DNA of 64,000 nt, from positions 3,618 to 67,617 of the forward strand of contig CAZHSC010000007.1 of the NCBI GenBank assembly GCA_964534995.1, written 5' to 3'. The position numbers and the translations under genes were made by a program. This document shows, in pieces, positions 18,550 to 27,327 of the stretch. Origin of the DNA: JAJTFW01 sp964534995 (GTDB lineage: Bacteria; Bacteroidota; Bacteroidia; AKYH767-A; OLB10). Under the pieces are notes generated by a model. The model saw only the letters and a program-made list of their open reading frames with translations. It made no database searches and had not been told where the DNA came from. Positions within the stretch are counted from its first letter, which is position 1; every line of letters begins with the position of its first letter.

Positions 18550-19683
18550 ATGGGATACAACTTACGGCCTAGAAACAGGCAAAAATTAAGTACATTACAA
18601 AGAGGCACCCTGATAATTGGTGGCGCCTCCATGCTGGCCGTGATGGCATACATGACAGTAATTTTCAACGCGGCTGATGTTGAAGATTCAAAGGCACAGT
18701 TAAACCTGCTTGCGGAGGATCCGATCAACAACGGAGAAATTGTACTCGGATACAGTTGGGATACCGAATCTACCACAGCAGCGGATGCGGGACCATCAGC
18801 CACGGACATCAGTATCCACGCTGAATGTTTGCCGGGAGGAGTGGATAACTCAAGAGGGCTAAGTGCCGGTAATGCACTGAAAGATATAAACATGGTAATC
18901 CCTTCAAATGATGCCCTCAATGGAGATGGGCTGGATATTTCCATATACTTCAAACGAAAAGAAGATTCGGGAAATTTCTTCACACGGGGAAAAGACTTCA
19001 ATTTCGGAATGAAAAACGGTAAGCTGATTATCAAGTACAAACTTACCGCCATCAACGGAAAATCCTATATCATTCACGAAGAGACCCCATACGAAATTCC
19101 TGAAGATGATGTATTCAGAAACTACAGATTTATCTATACGCCGGCTACGGGAAAAGGTGAAATTCTGGTTGACAATGTTACCGTCTGGACCAACCAGGCA
19201 GCAGAAAACAACCGGCTTACCTGGAAATCAAGTGATGATATTTTAATTGGAGAAGGTGTGAACGGTGAGGGAAATGCTGTGCCCGTAATCGACAACCTGG
19301 TAATACGTAAAACGGGGAAATCAAGTCACTCTCCAATGAAACTGCTCAGTTTTACAGCCGAACTTGAAAACAATTACACAATGATCAATTGGTTTACGGC
19401 AAGTGAAAATGGTACGGAAGAATATATTATTGAAAGAAGTTCAGATACCAGGAACTACAAAGAAGTTGGGCGTGTAAAGGCGGCAGGAATCTCGCAAAGT
19501 TTAAAAGCTTACGCGCTGGTTGACAAAGAACCCTCGGTTGGCATTACCTACTACCGGCTGGCCTTAAGCAATCATACCGCTCATTCCGTTTGGATACCGG
19601 TAATTGCCATTCGCCTGAAACCCGAACAACTGGTACAAGCCAAACCCATACCTCCAAATGCCTCTACAACGGCCGGACAATAA
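18550..19683 (+). CDS. Membrane-anchored protein with concanavalin/LamG-like domain, no sorting signal
   Basis: The ATG at 18550 gives 377 residues; a TTG at 18541, directly after the previous stop, is an alternative. A basic N-terminus and one membrane segment (GTLIIGGASMLAVMAYMTVIF) are followed by a region (about 60-260) that reads like a LamG/concanavalin-type beta-sandwich: DISIYFKRKEDSGNFF, FIYTPATGKGEILVD, ILIGEGVNGEG, IDNLVIRK. Then comes the same pre-sorting module as in the preceding gene (MKLLSFTAELENN, EEYIIERSSDTRNYKEVG, ITYYRLALSN), but the type IX sorting domain itself is missing; the protein ends in a Pro-rich tail. It therefore probably stays anchored by its N-terminal helix. 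It directly follows the 1216-residue protein and is closed by a terminator. Confidence 0.85.
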   Translation: MGYNLRPRNRQKLSTLQRGTLIIGGASMLAVMAYMTVIFNAADVEDSKAQLNLLAEDPINNGEIVLGYSWDTESTTAADAGPSATDISIHAECLPGGVDNSRGLSAGNALKDINMVIPSNDALNGDGLDISIYFKRKEDSGNFFTRGKDFNFGMKNGKLIIKYKLTAINGKSYIIHEETPYEIPEDDVFRNYRFIYTPATGKGEILVDNVTVWTNQAAENNRLTWKSSDDILIGEGVNGEGNAVPVIDNLVIRKTGKSSHSPMKLLSFTAELENNYTMINWFTASENGTEEYIIERSSDTRNYKEVGRVKAAGISQSLKAYALVDKEPSVGITYYRLALSNHTAHSVWIPVIAIRLKPEQLVQAKPIPPNASTTAGQ

Positions 19684-19705
19684 AACACCGAACAAATACA
19701 GTTTA

Positions 19706-19740
19706 AAATGCCACTTGAACATAAGTGGCATTTCTTTTTA
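19706..19740 (+). terminator. Intrinsic terminator of the surface-protein locus
   Basis: An 11-bp perfect stem (19706-19716 with 19723-19733) with a 6-base loop, then a T-rich tract. Confidence 0.88.
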
Positions 19741-19798
19741 ACGGCTTTGATATACAATACCTTGAACCCTTTCCTGAAACACTCAATGTTTTAATAAT

Positions 19799-19806
19799 TA
19801 CCTTTG
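19799..19806 (+). promoter_or_regulatory. Candidate -7 promoter element for mscL
   Basis: TACCTTTG matches TAnnTTTG and lies 23 bases before the mscL ATG at 19830. It shows that the longer in-frame start at 19725 would lie upstream of the transcript start. Confidence 0.5.
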
Positions 19807-19829
19807 ACGCTCACACAAAAAAAATCGCC

Positions 19830-20264
19830 ATGGGATTTATCAAAGAATTTAAGGATTTCGCAATGCGCGGCAATCTCATCGACTTCGCTGTTGGTGTGGT
19901 AGTAGGCGGCGCATTTGGAAAAGTGACCTCTGCTTTTGTAGATGGTATTGTCATGCCTGTAATCGGCAAAATAATAGGCGGTCAGGATTTTTCCGATTTA
20001 AAATTTAAAATACAGGAAGGGACAAAATCCGTCGTGGACTCCTCGGGCAATGTCATAAGCAAAGAAGTTCCGGAGGTATATATCAAATACGGTGAATTCA
20101 TCACCACCGTTATAGATTTTATCGCCGTTGCCTTTGCTATGTTTTTAGTAATAAAGGCTATGAATAAATTGAAAAACAAAGAAGCAGAAGCACCGGCTGC
20201 TCCTCCTGCACCCAGTAAAGAAGAAAGCCTGCTTACAGAAATTCGTGACTTATTGAAAAAATAA
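19830..20264 (+). CDS. mscL: Large-conductance mechanosensitive channel
   Basis: MscL forms a homopentameric inner-membrane pore that opens under membrane tension during osmotic downshock. The 144-residue protein begins with the family N-terminus GFIKEFKDFAMRGNLIDFAV, has a first membrane helix with the Gly/Ala packing pattern (VGVVVGGAFGKVTSAFVDG), a periplasmic loop, the second helix (FITTVIDFIAVAFAMFLVIK) and a cytoplasmic helix ending SLLTEIRDLLKK, with an Ala/Pro-rich linker. An open frame begins further upstream at 19725, but the family start and the promoter motif both support 19830. It is preceded by a terminator and followed after 31 bases by the DUF3078 gene. Confidence 0.97.
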   Translation: MGFIKEFKDFAMRGNLIDFAVGVVVGGAFGKVTSAFVDGIVMPVIGKIIGGQDFSDLKFKIQEGTKSVVDSSGNVISKEVPEVYIKYGEFITTVIDFIAVAFAMFLVIKAMNKLKNKEAEAPAAPPAPSKEESLLTEIRDLLKK

Positions 20265-20295
20265 TCTAATCAGCCAACACAGCATTTCGAAGCTT

Positions 20296-21228
20296 ATGAA
20301 AAAAATATTAATCCTGATTCTGCTGCTCTCCGGTACATTTACATTGAAAGCACAGAATGATACCATCTGGCGTACCGGCGGATTGTTTAATGTAAATTTT
20401 AATCAGGTGAGTCTTACAAACTGGGCTGCCGGAGGTCAAAACGCAATTTCACTAAACGCCCTTTCCAACTTATTTGCCAATTACAAAAAAGGCAAAATTG
20501 CCTGGGACAACAACCTTGATATGGGCTATGGTATCATCCAGCAAGGCGACGAGAAAATCAGGAAAAATGACGACCGCCTTGAGTTTAATTCAAAACTGGG
20601 ACTTGATGCCTATAAGGCCAGGATATATTATACCCTGTTATTTAACTTCCGTTCACAGTTTGCACCGGGATATAATTATCCACGAACCGACTCATCGAGA
20701 TACATCTCCAAATTTGCGGCCCCTGCCTTCACTTTGCTCGCACTTGGTATTGACTTTAAACCCAAAGATTACTTCTCTGTGTTTCTATCGCCGGTAACAG
20801 CCAGGGTCATTATAGTCAATGACGATTCATTGTCGGATGCCGGAGCTTTTGGCGTTGACCCGGGTGATAAATACCGCGCGGAAGTGGGTGCATACCTAAA
20901 CTCCAGGTTTCAGAAAGACATCATGACAAACGTCAATTTCATGATGAAACTCGACCTGTTCAGTAACTACCAGGAAGATCCTCAGAATATTGATGTTAAC
21001 TGGGAAATGCTACTCTCGCTGAAAGTGAATAAATTTATAACTGCATCACTCGGGGCCCAGTTGATTTATGACGACAACACACAAATCGGGCTTTTCAGGG
21101 AAGTAAATGGTGAAAAAATTCCAAAATTAAGGTCGGATGGTACCCAAAAAACAGGACCGAGAACTCAATTCCGGCAGATTTTTGGTATCGGATTCGCCTA
21201 TAAAATGGAAGGGTTTTCCGTTAAATAA
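20296..21228 (+). CDS. DUF3078 outer-membrane beta-barrel protein
   Basis: The 310-residue protein has a signal peptide (KKILILILLLSGTFTLKAQ) and then the DUF3078 hallmark region (DTIWRTGGLFNVNFNQVSLT and NWAAGGQNAISLNAL). Alternating hydrophobic strands (IAWDNNLDMGYGI, RIYYTLLFNFRSQF, FTLLALGIDFKP, ITASLGAQLIY) and a C-terminal GIGFAYKMEGF are as expected for an outer-membrane barrel. The family is restricted to Bacteroidota and has no defined function that I know of. It probably shares the mscL transcript; a terminator lies at 21297-21334. Confidence 0.9.
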   Translation: MKKILILILLLSGTFTLKAQNDTIWRTGGLFNVNFNQVSLTNWAAGGQNAISLNALSNLFANYKKGKIAWDNNLDMGYGIIQQGDEKIRKNDDRLEFNSKLGLDAYKARIYYTLLFNFRSQFAPGYNYPRTDSSRYISKFAAPAFTLLALGIDFKPKDYFSVFLSPVTARVIIVNDDSLSDAGAFGVDPGDKYRAEVGAYLNSRFQKDIMTNVNFMMKLDLFSNYQEDPQNIDVNWEMLLSLKVNKFITASLGAQLIYDDNTQIGLFREVNGEKIPKLRSDGTQKTGPRTQFRQIFGIGFAYKMEGFSVK

Positions 21229-21296
21229 ATTTTCTGATTAAGTCACCCTATCACTACGTGGATGGCATAGATATCAGAAAACATAGTATATTTAAT

Positions 21297-21334
21297 AACA
21301 GGTTTGTTTGATAAACAAACCTGTTTTATTTTGG
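21297..21334 (+). terminator. Intrinsic terminator before the AddA-like gene
   Basis: A 13-bp perfect stem (21297-21309 with 21313-21325) around a 3-base loop, followed by a T-rich tract. It ends only a few bases before the next start codon at 21339. Confidence 0.88.
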
Positions 21335-21338
21335 CAGC

Positions 21339-24300
21339 ATGGCACTGGTCATCTATAAATCGTCCGCCGGCTCAGGTAAAACCTTTACCCTGGTGAACCG
21401 GTTTTTACTAAAAGTACTGGAGAAACCCTGGCTCTTTAACAGGATACTGGCCATTACCTTTACCAACAAAGCATCCGAAGAATTAAAAACCCGGATCATC
21501 AAAGAACTGGATATCCTTTCAAAAGGATTACCCAGCAGTCATCTTTCAATTATCCTTAAAGAGTTACCCGGCTTTGAGGAACAGACACTCCGAAAAAATG
21601 CAGGAACGGTGCTCCTTAAAATTTTGCATGGCTACTCAACATTTTCAGTTTCCACCATCGACAGTTATTTCCAGAAACTGGCAAGAACCCTGGCCAAAGA
21701 ACTTCTGTTGCCACTGAAATATGAAATAGAACTGGATACCGAATCCATATGTAAAAATGTGACGGAGATGTTACTGGAAGAGGCAGGGAAGAACAGAGAA
21801 ATAACCCAATGGCTCGAAGACTTATTACTGCACCGCATTGACAGCGGTAAAAACTGGAATATCAGATCGGAACTACTAAAAATGACCGCTGAAATCCTGA
21901 AAAATGATACTACCGGAACAAACATAACGGCTACGGATACAGGCAAACTGGTTCAATTGATTTCCTGGCTCAGGAAAAGTAAAAAAGAAATTGAAAATTT
22001 CATGCGCAATGCCGGAAAAAAAGGCATTTGCCTCATTGATGAACATGGGTATAGCATTGATACATTTGCCTACAAAACACGTGGCCCGGCGGCCTACTTT
22101 GCCAAAATAGCAGATAAAAAAAGCGGACTCCATGAATTTGAAAATATAAATTCATATACCCTGAGCGCACTGGAAAATGCAGAGGCTTTCCTTTCAAAAA
22201 AACAGTTAAAGGAAGAGAGACTTCTTTCTTTTGTCGAATCTGAATTGCATCCTCAGCTGGTGGATGCAGTTTCCTTTTTCAGTGCCCACAAAGCAAAGTA
22301 CATATCCGTTTCAGAAGCCCTGAAATTAATTTACCAGTCAGGAATTATTGCCGCGCTGGAAAACAAGATGAAGGAATTCAGAGAGCAACACCAGTTGTTT
22401 CATCTCTCCGACACTACCCGGATGCTCAGTAAGTCGATTGGCGATCAGGATGCGCCGTTTATTTATGAAAAATCAGGAAATACTTTCTTTCATGTATTCA
22501 TTGATGAGTTTCAGGATACCGCAACCATACAATGGCATATATTGAAGCCGCTCCTGGTGAACTCATTGTCCACCGGAAATGAGGTGTTGATTGTTGGTGA
22601 TGCAAAACAATCCATCTACCGTTGGAGAGGGGGAAACATGCAACTGATTCTTGAAGGAATCAGTAAAGAATTAGGCGTATTTGGCATAAAACCCCATATC
22701 AGAAATCTGGATACAAACTGGAGAAGTAAAAAAGAAATTGTGGATTTCAACAATAAATTTTTTCCTCATGCCGCTACCTTCATCAGCCAACAATTTAACA
22801 GCGGAAGCGAAATTTTTCAATTGGCCTATGCTGAGGCTGAAGTACGGCAGCGCTTCAAGGAAAAAGAAGCGGATGGCGGATATCTGCAATTCAGATTTTT
22901 TGAAGGAGAAAAGGGCGGGGAAAAATCAGACGATATACACTGGAAGAAACAGGCGCTGGAAGAAATGTCAGCTCAGATCAATGTTTTACTCAGCAACAAC
23001 TACACTTATGGCGACATTGCCATACTCGTAAGAAAAGGCACCGATGAAAATGACATCGCCGACTTCCTGCTTGAAGAAGGAAAGCATCCATTTGTTTCCA
23101 GTCATTCACTGTTGATTTCAACCCATACAAAAATCAGAATATTGCTGAACTGTATGCGTTTGCTCGTACAGAAAAACGAAGCATTGTTGCATGCTGAAGT
23201 GAATCATTTTATGTCAAAACAGCAGGTAAGTCCGGAATCAACGGTTCCTTTTAGCAGAGAAGAAATCACAGGAGTACATTCCTGGACCCAGACACATCTG
23301 ATAAAAGAGAAGGACACCCTGTGTGCACTGCCCCTGCTTTCCGCTTTGTACCGGCTGCTTGACCTCACCAAAATGAACTATACTGATCCGTTTATACAAA
23401 AGTTTTGTGATATTATACAGGAGTACGCGGAGTCTAAAAACAGCAATCTGTCGGGATTTTTGCAGTGGTACGATGAACACGCAGAGACCAGGAAATGGAG
23501 CGTTGAATTACCGGACGGTGGAGATGCCATACGGATCATTTCTATTCACCGCTCCAAAGGGCTTGAATTCCCCGTTGTATTTATTCCATTCATGAACTGG
23601 GAATATACGCCCTCGATCAAACAGATATTGTGGGTTCAGGGTGTAGAAGATGAATTTAAAAATTACGGAAGGATACCAGTAAATGCCTCCCAGAAGCTGA
23701 GCGAATCCTATTTTAAGGAGGATTACCTGAAAGAAGCAATAGAAAGTGCCATCGACAACCTGAACCTGATGTATGTTGCCTTTACAAGGCCCGAAGAAAA
23801 ATTATTTGTGTACGGGCCGGCAAAATCAAAGGAAAATGATGTGCTATCTGTTTTAATCAAGGTCTTTCATCAAAATGAAGAATGGGCATCAAAGTTCATT
23901 GAAAGCGAAGGCAAGGATGTGATCATTGGTGAATTTTTGCCAAAATCAGAACAGTCAGAAGCCGGTAAATCATCAGGAATTTACGAGCCTTCTGCCTTTT
24001 CTGCTTCCACCCTCCCCTTAACCAATGACCCTCCATTGATTTTACCGCAAATAACATATTCATTCAGTTCGGATGAAATTACTTTCGGAAATCTGATTCA
24101 TGAAATTATTTCCGCAATGGATAAAAATGCTGTGCTTGATACTGTCCTGTTAAAGGTGTTGTCAAAAAATGGAAACCGGCCGTATTATAAATGGAAAAGT
24201 AAACTATACGGATCTGCTACTGCCATCCTGGATATACTGAAAGCAAAAGGATGGACCGAAGAAGAGTACAGGATAGAAAATGAAATGGAAATATGTGATG

Positions 24301-24503
24301 AATCGGGTATGATTTACAGACCTGACAAAGTGCTTTTCAAAGGAGATTCCGCCATTGTTATAGATTTTAAAACCGGAAAAGCGGAACATAAACACCGGGA
24401 ACAGGTAATGGAATACTGCAGGCTGATAAAGTCTTGCGGCTTCCCGGAGATTTCCGGATACTTATTATATACCTCTGACATGGAAATAGTTAATGTTTGC
24501 TGA
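21339..24503 (+). CDS. AddA/RecB-like helicase-nuclease
   Basis: Enzymes of this family process double-strand DNA ends for homologous recombination. The 1054-residue protein has all UvrD-type superfamily 1 motifs: I SSAGSGKTFTLVNRF (residue 5 on), Ia ITFTNKASEELKTRI, II VFIDEFQDTATIQW, III IVGDAKQSIYRWRGG, IV NWRSKKEIVDFNN, V IISIHRSKGLEFPVVF, VI LMYVAFTRPEEKLFVY. The last 80 residues contain a PD-(D/E)XK RecB-type nuclease core (RPDKVLFKGDSAIVIDFKTG followed by HREQVMEYCRLI). This layout equals AddA. AddA normally works with AddB, often encoded next to it; here the neighbours are a DUF3078 gene and pruA, so the partner must be elsewhere. Confidence 0.93.
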   Translation: MALVIYKSSAGSGKTFTLVNRFLLKVLEKPWLFNRILAITFTNKASEELKTRIIKELDILSKGLPSSHLSIILKELPGFEEQTLRKNAGTVLLKILHGYSTFSVSTIDSYFQKLARTLAKELLLPLKYEIELDTESICKNVTEMLLEEAGKNREITQWLEDLLLHRIDSGKNWNIRSELLKMTAEILKNDTTGTNITATDTGKLVQLISWLRKSKKEIENFMRNAGKKGICLIDEHGYSIDTFAYKTRGPAAYFAKIADKKSGLHEFENINSYTLSALENAEAFLSKKQLKEERLLSFVESELHPQLVDAVSFFSAHKAKYISVSEALKLIYQSGIIAALENKMKEFREQHQLFHLSDTTRMLSKSIGDQDAPFIYEKSGNTFFHVFIDEFQDTATIQWHILKPLLVNSLSTGNEVLIVGDAKQSIYRWRGGNMQLILEGISKELGVFGIKPHIRNLDTNWRSKKEIVDFNNKFFPHAATFISQQFNSGSEIFQLAYAEAEVRQRFKEKEADGGYLQFRFFEGEKGGEKSDDIHWKKQALEEMSAQINVLLSNNYTYGDIAILVRKGTDENDIADFLLEEGKHPFVSSHSLLISTHTKIRILLNCMRLLVQKNEALLHAEVNHFMSKQQVSPESTVPFSREEITGVHSWTQTHLIKEKDTLCALPLLSALYRLLDLTKMNYTDPFIQKFCDIIQEYAESKNSNLSGFLQWYDEHAETRKWSVELPDGGDAIRIISIHRSKGLEFPVVFIPFMNWEYTPSIKQILWVQGVEDEFKNYGRIPVNASQKLSESYFKEDYLKEAIESAIDNLNLMYVAFTRPEEKLFVYGPAKSKENDVLSVLIKVFHQNEEWASKFIESEGKDVIIGEFLPKSEQSEAGKSSGIYEPSAFSASTLPLTNDPPLILPQITYSFSSDEITFGNLIHEIISAMDKNAVLDTVLLKVLSKNGNRPYYKWKSKLYGSATAILDILKAKGWTEEEYRIENEMEICDESGMIYRPDKVLFKGDSAIVIDFKTGKAEHKHREQVMEYCRLIKSCGFPEISGYLLYTSDMEIVNVC

Positions 24504-24542
24504 TTCGAAACATATGTTACGCGAAGCTAGCTATACTTTAGT

Positions 24543-24550
24543 TAATTTTG
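24543..24550 (+). promoter_or_regulatory. Candidate -7 promoter element for pruA
   Basis: TAATTTTG matches TAnnTTTG, 48 bases before the pruA ATG. Confidence 0.45.
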
Positions 24551-24598
24551 CAGGGATAAATTCGTGAAACGAGTGATTAGAAATTAAAAGAAAACTGT

Positions 24599-26230
24599 AT
24601 GTCTAATTCTATATTTAATGTTCCTGCCGCCGTTAATGAACCTGTCCTGAATTACGCACCCGGCAGTCCCGAACGGAAAGCCTTAAAAGCGGCACTGGAA
24701 GCAATGAGGAGCGAGTTGATAGAAGTACCTATGTATATAGGAGGAAAAGCAATCCATACCGAAAAAAAAGGTGAATTGCGTCCTCCACATGACCACCGGC
24801 ATTTATTGGGTACATATTCCATGGGCGATGCCGGGCATGTTACCATGGCCATTGAAGCCGCGCTGTCGGCAAGAAAAAAATGGTCGGAGATGGATTGGGA
24901 ACAAAGGTCATCGGTTTTTCTGAAAGCCGCTGATTTACTGGCCGGCCCTTATCGCGCTAAAATCAATGCCGCCACCATGCTTGGGCAGAGTAAAAACGTA
25001 TACCAGGCAGAAATCGACGCTGCCTGTGAAATGATAGACTTCCTGAGGTTTAATGTGGAGTATGCAAGGGAAATTTATACCCAACAACCGATTTCTTCCA
25101 AAGGCGTTTACAATCGTGTTGAGCAACGTCCACTGGAGGGCTTTGTGTTTGCACTGACGCCTTTTAACTTTACCGCCATTGCTGGCAATCTCCCTACCTC
25201 TGTGGCCATGATGGGCAATACAGTAGTTTGGAAACCATCCTTTGCTCAGATTTACTCTGCAAGGGTGTTGATGGAAGTTTTTATTGAAGCCGGATTACCG
25301 GATGGCGTTATCAACCTGATTTATGTTTCGGGCAGCACAGCAGGAGAGGTTATCTTTAACCATCCAGATTTTGCCGGAATTCATTTTACCGGATCTACAG
25401 GTGTTTTTCAGGATATCTGGAAAACGATTGGAAACAATATTCATAAATATAAAACCTACCCCCGCATTGTGGGCGAAACAGGCGGCAAAGATTTCATCCT
25501 TGCCCACCCAAGTGCCAACGCACAAGAAGTAATTACTGCCCTCAGCAGGGGCGCCTTTGAATATCAGGGACAGAAATGTTCAGCCGCATCTCGCGCCTAT
25601 CTTCCTGCTTCGTTATGGCCGGAAATCAAGTCGGGTTTGCAGAATGATCTTGGCAGCATGAAAATGGGCCCTACCGAAGATTTTGAAAATTTCATCAATG
25701 CCGTGATTGATGAAAAAGCCTTTGACAAAATAACAGGGTATATTGAAAAAGCACGGACAAGTCCGGAAGTGGATATCATCGCAGGCGGTACATTCGATAA
25801 AAGTAAAGGATATTTTATCGCACCTACCATCCTTAAAACCAACAACCCTCATTATGTTACCATGTGCGAGGAGCTGTTCGGACCGGTACTAACCATCTAT
25901 GTATACGAAGACAATACTTTTGAGGAAACATGCGGGTTGGTGGATAAAACAGGTATGTACGCACTTACCGGATCCATTATGGCCAGGGATAGATATGCGA
26001 TTCAAACCGCAACGAGGTTGTTGGTTAACGCTGCCGGCAACTTTTATATAAATGACAAATGCACAGGTGCAGTAGTCGGACAACAGCCTTTCGGAGGATC
26101 ACGCGCATCAGGTACCAACGACAAGGCCGGCTCTCTAATCAACCTGCTGAGATGGGTATCTCCGCGTACCATCAAAGAAACCTTTGTTCCGGCTACTGAT
26201 TATCGATATCCTTTCCTGGAAAAAGAATAA
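24599..26230 (+). CDS. pruA: L-glutamate gamma-semialdehyde dehydrogenase (1-pyrroline-5-carboxylate dehydrogenase)
   Basis: This NAD-dependent enzyme oxidises glutamate semialdehyde to glutamate, the last step of proline (and arginine) breakdown. Length 543 residues fits the stand-alone PruA type found in Bacteroidota and eukaryotes. Aldehyde dehydrogenase motifs: substrate/cofactor region TPFNFTAIAGNLP and NTVVWKPS, nucleotide-binding FTGSTGVFQDIWKTIG, general base Glu in VGETGGKD, catalytic Cys in YQGQKCSAASRAY, and the C-terminal FGGSRASGTNDKAG typical of P5C dehydrogenases. No proline dehydrogenase is visible in the window. A TAnnTTTG element sits upstream and the AddA-like gene ends 95 bases before, so it is probably transcribed on its own. 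Confidence 0.95.
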   Translation: MSNSIFNVPAAVNEPVLNYAPGSPERKALKAALEAMRSELIEVPMYIGGKAIHTEKKGELRPPHDHRHLLGTYSMGDAGHVTMAIEAALSARKKWSEMDWEQRSSVFLKAADLLAGPYRAKINAATMLGQSKNVYQAEIDAACEMIDFLRFNVEYAREIYTQQPISSKGVYNRVEQRPLEGFVFALTPFNFTAIAGNLPTSVAMMGNTVVWKPSFAQIYSARVLMEVFIEAGLPDGVINLIYVSGSTAGEVIFNHPDFAGIHFTGSTGVFQDIWKTIGNNIHKYKTYPRIVGETGGKDFILAHPSANAQEVITALSRGAFEYQGQKCSAASRAYLPASLWPEIKSGLQNDLGSMKMGPTEDFENFINAVIDEKAFDKITGYIEKARTSPEVDIIAGGTFDKSKGYFIAPTILKTNNPHYVTMCEELFGPVLTIYVYEDNTFEETCGLVDKTGMYALTGSIMARDRYAIQTATRLLVNAAGNFYINDKCTGAVVGQQPFGGSRASGTNDKAGSLINLLRWVSPRTIKETFVPATDYRYPFLEKE

Positions 26231-26379
26231 ACTGACATTTTAACCGGAGTATGTTGCGACTTATTGTGATCGCAGCAAAATAAACCTTACTCCTTTATTC
26301 AGCAGTGATAATCCTGGAATTTAAAAAAATATTCAGGAATTATATTCTGAAAAGACATCGGTGAGCGGGTGGGCATTCA

Positions 26380-27327
26380 TTATTGTTTCCCGCTAAAATC
26401 CATACGCTCCGCGCTGTGTGTCAGTTGGAGAAATAAATCCTCCAATTGCCTCCTGGTTGCTACACTATAAATTTGAAAATTCTTTTCGACGAGCCCTTGT
26501 ATCACAAGCGGAATCTGATTTTCATTCAGATGCATTCGCAAAGCGTTCTCACTCCCGACCAGTGATGAAACTTCATGTCCTGAACTTATAAGATATGTAC
26601 GAGCTTCATCCGGCCGGTCCACTTTTATCTCCACTACTTTATCACGGTCATTCAGCAGACTTTTCATTTCTCCCTGCACCACCAGTTTCCCTCTGTTTAA
26701 AATAGCGATACGGTTAGAAACCAGTTCAAGTTCATGCAAGATGTGGCTGGAAAGAAAAATCGTTTTCCCCTTCTCCCTGCTCAGAAATAAAATAAGTTCA
26801 CGGATATCAATAATTCCCTGAGGATCGAGACCCGTGGTTGGCTCATCTAGAATGATCAATTCAGGATCATGCAACAATGCCTGTGCAATTCCCAGCCTTT
26901 GCTTCATGCCATGTGAAAAACCCGCTACTTTATCATGCGCCCTGCCCCGGAGTCCAACAAAATCAATTATACTGTCAATTTCCTTATCTGCCGGTCGGAA
27001 GCCGTTATACCTGGCTAACAACTCAAGATTTTTCCTGGCGCTTAAGAATTTGTAGAAGTCCGGTTTTTCAATGATACAACCGATACGGTTCAGTATTTTT
27101 TTCCTGTTGATTTGAATGTCTTCATTGAAGATGCTGATAGAACCACTATCCGGCCTGATCAGCGTCAACAGCATGCGGATGGTCGTACTCTTTCCCGCAC
27201 CGTTGGGTCCGAGGAATCCGAAAACATCCCCTTTAAATACATCCAGATCGAGGTGATCGACAGCCTTAAAGCCATCAAATGATTTTGAAAGCCCTCTCAC
27301 AGAGATGACCGGCTCCATGCTATCCAA
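26380..27327 (-). CDS. ABC transporter ATP-binding protein (CcmA/BcrA type)
   Basis: A 315-residue ATPase with Walker A GPNGAGKSTTIRM (about residue 39), Q-loop region IGCIIEKPDFYKFL, signature FSHGMKQRLGIAQAL, Walker B LIILDEPTTGLDP and H-loop FLSSHILHELE. The C-terminal extension of about 90 residues (KVVEIKVDRPDEARTYL) is typical for drug/lantibiotic-type exporters and also for GldA of gliding motility. The partner permease is not next to it: 8 bases of its start overlap the end of the glutathione peroxidase gene upstream, and downstream is a convergent gene. It would need a permease from elsewhere. The substrate is unknown. Confidence 0.9.
   Translation of the reverse strand: MDSMEPVISVRGLSKSFDGFKAVDHLDLDVFKGDVFGFLGPNGAGKSTTIRMLLTLIRPDSGSISIFNEDIQINRKKILNRIGCIIEKPDFYKFLSARKNLELLARYNGFRPADKEIDSIIDFVGLRGRAHDKVAGFSHGMKQRLGIAQALLHDPELIILDEPTTGLDPQGIIDIRELILFLSREKGKTIFLSSHILHELELVSNRIAILNRGKLVVQGEMKSLLNDRDKVVEIKVDRPDEARTYLISSGHEVSSLVGSENALRMHLNENQIPLVIQGLVEKNFQIYSVATRRQLEDLFLQLTHSAERMDFSGKQ

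Noticed and set aside
26231..26379. Hairpin-like segments between pruA and the ABC ATPase
   Set aside because: The stems are only 4-5 bp with mismatches and no T run, so I do not call a terminator.
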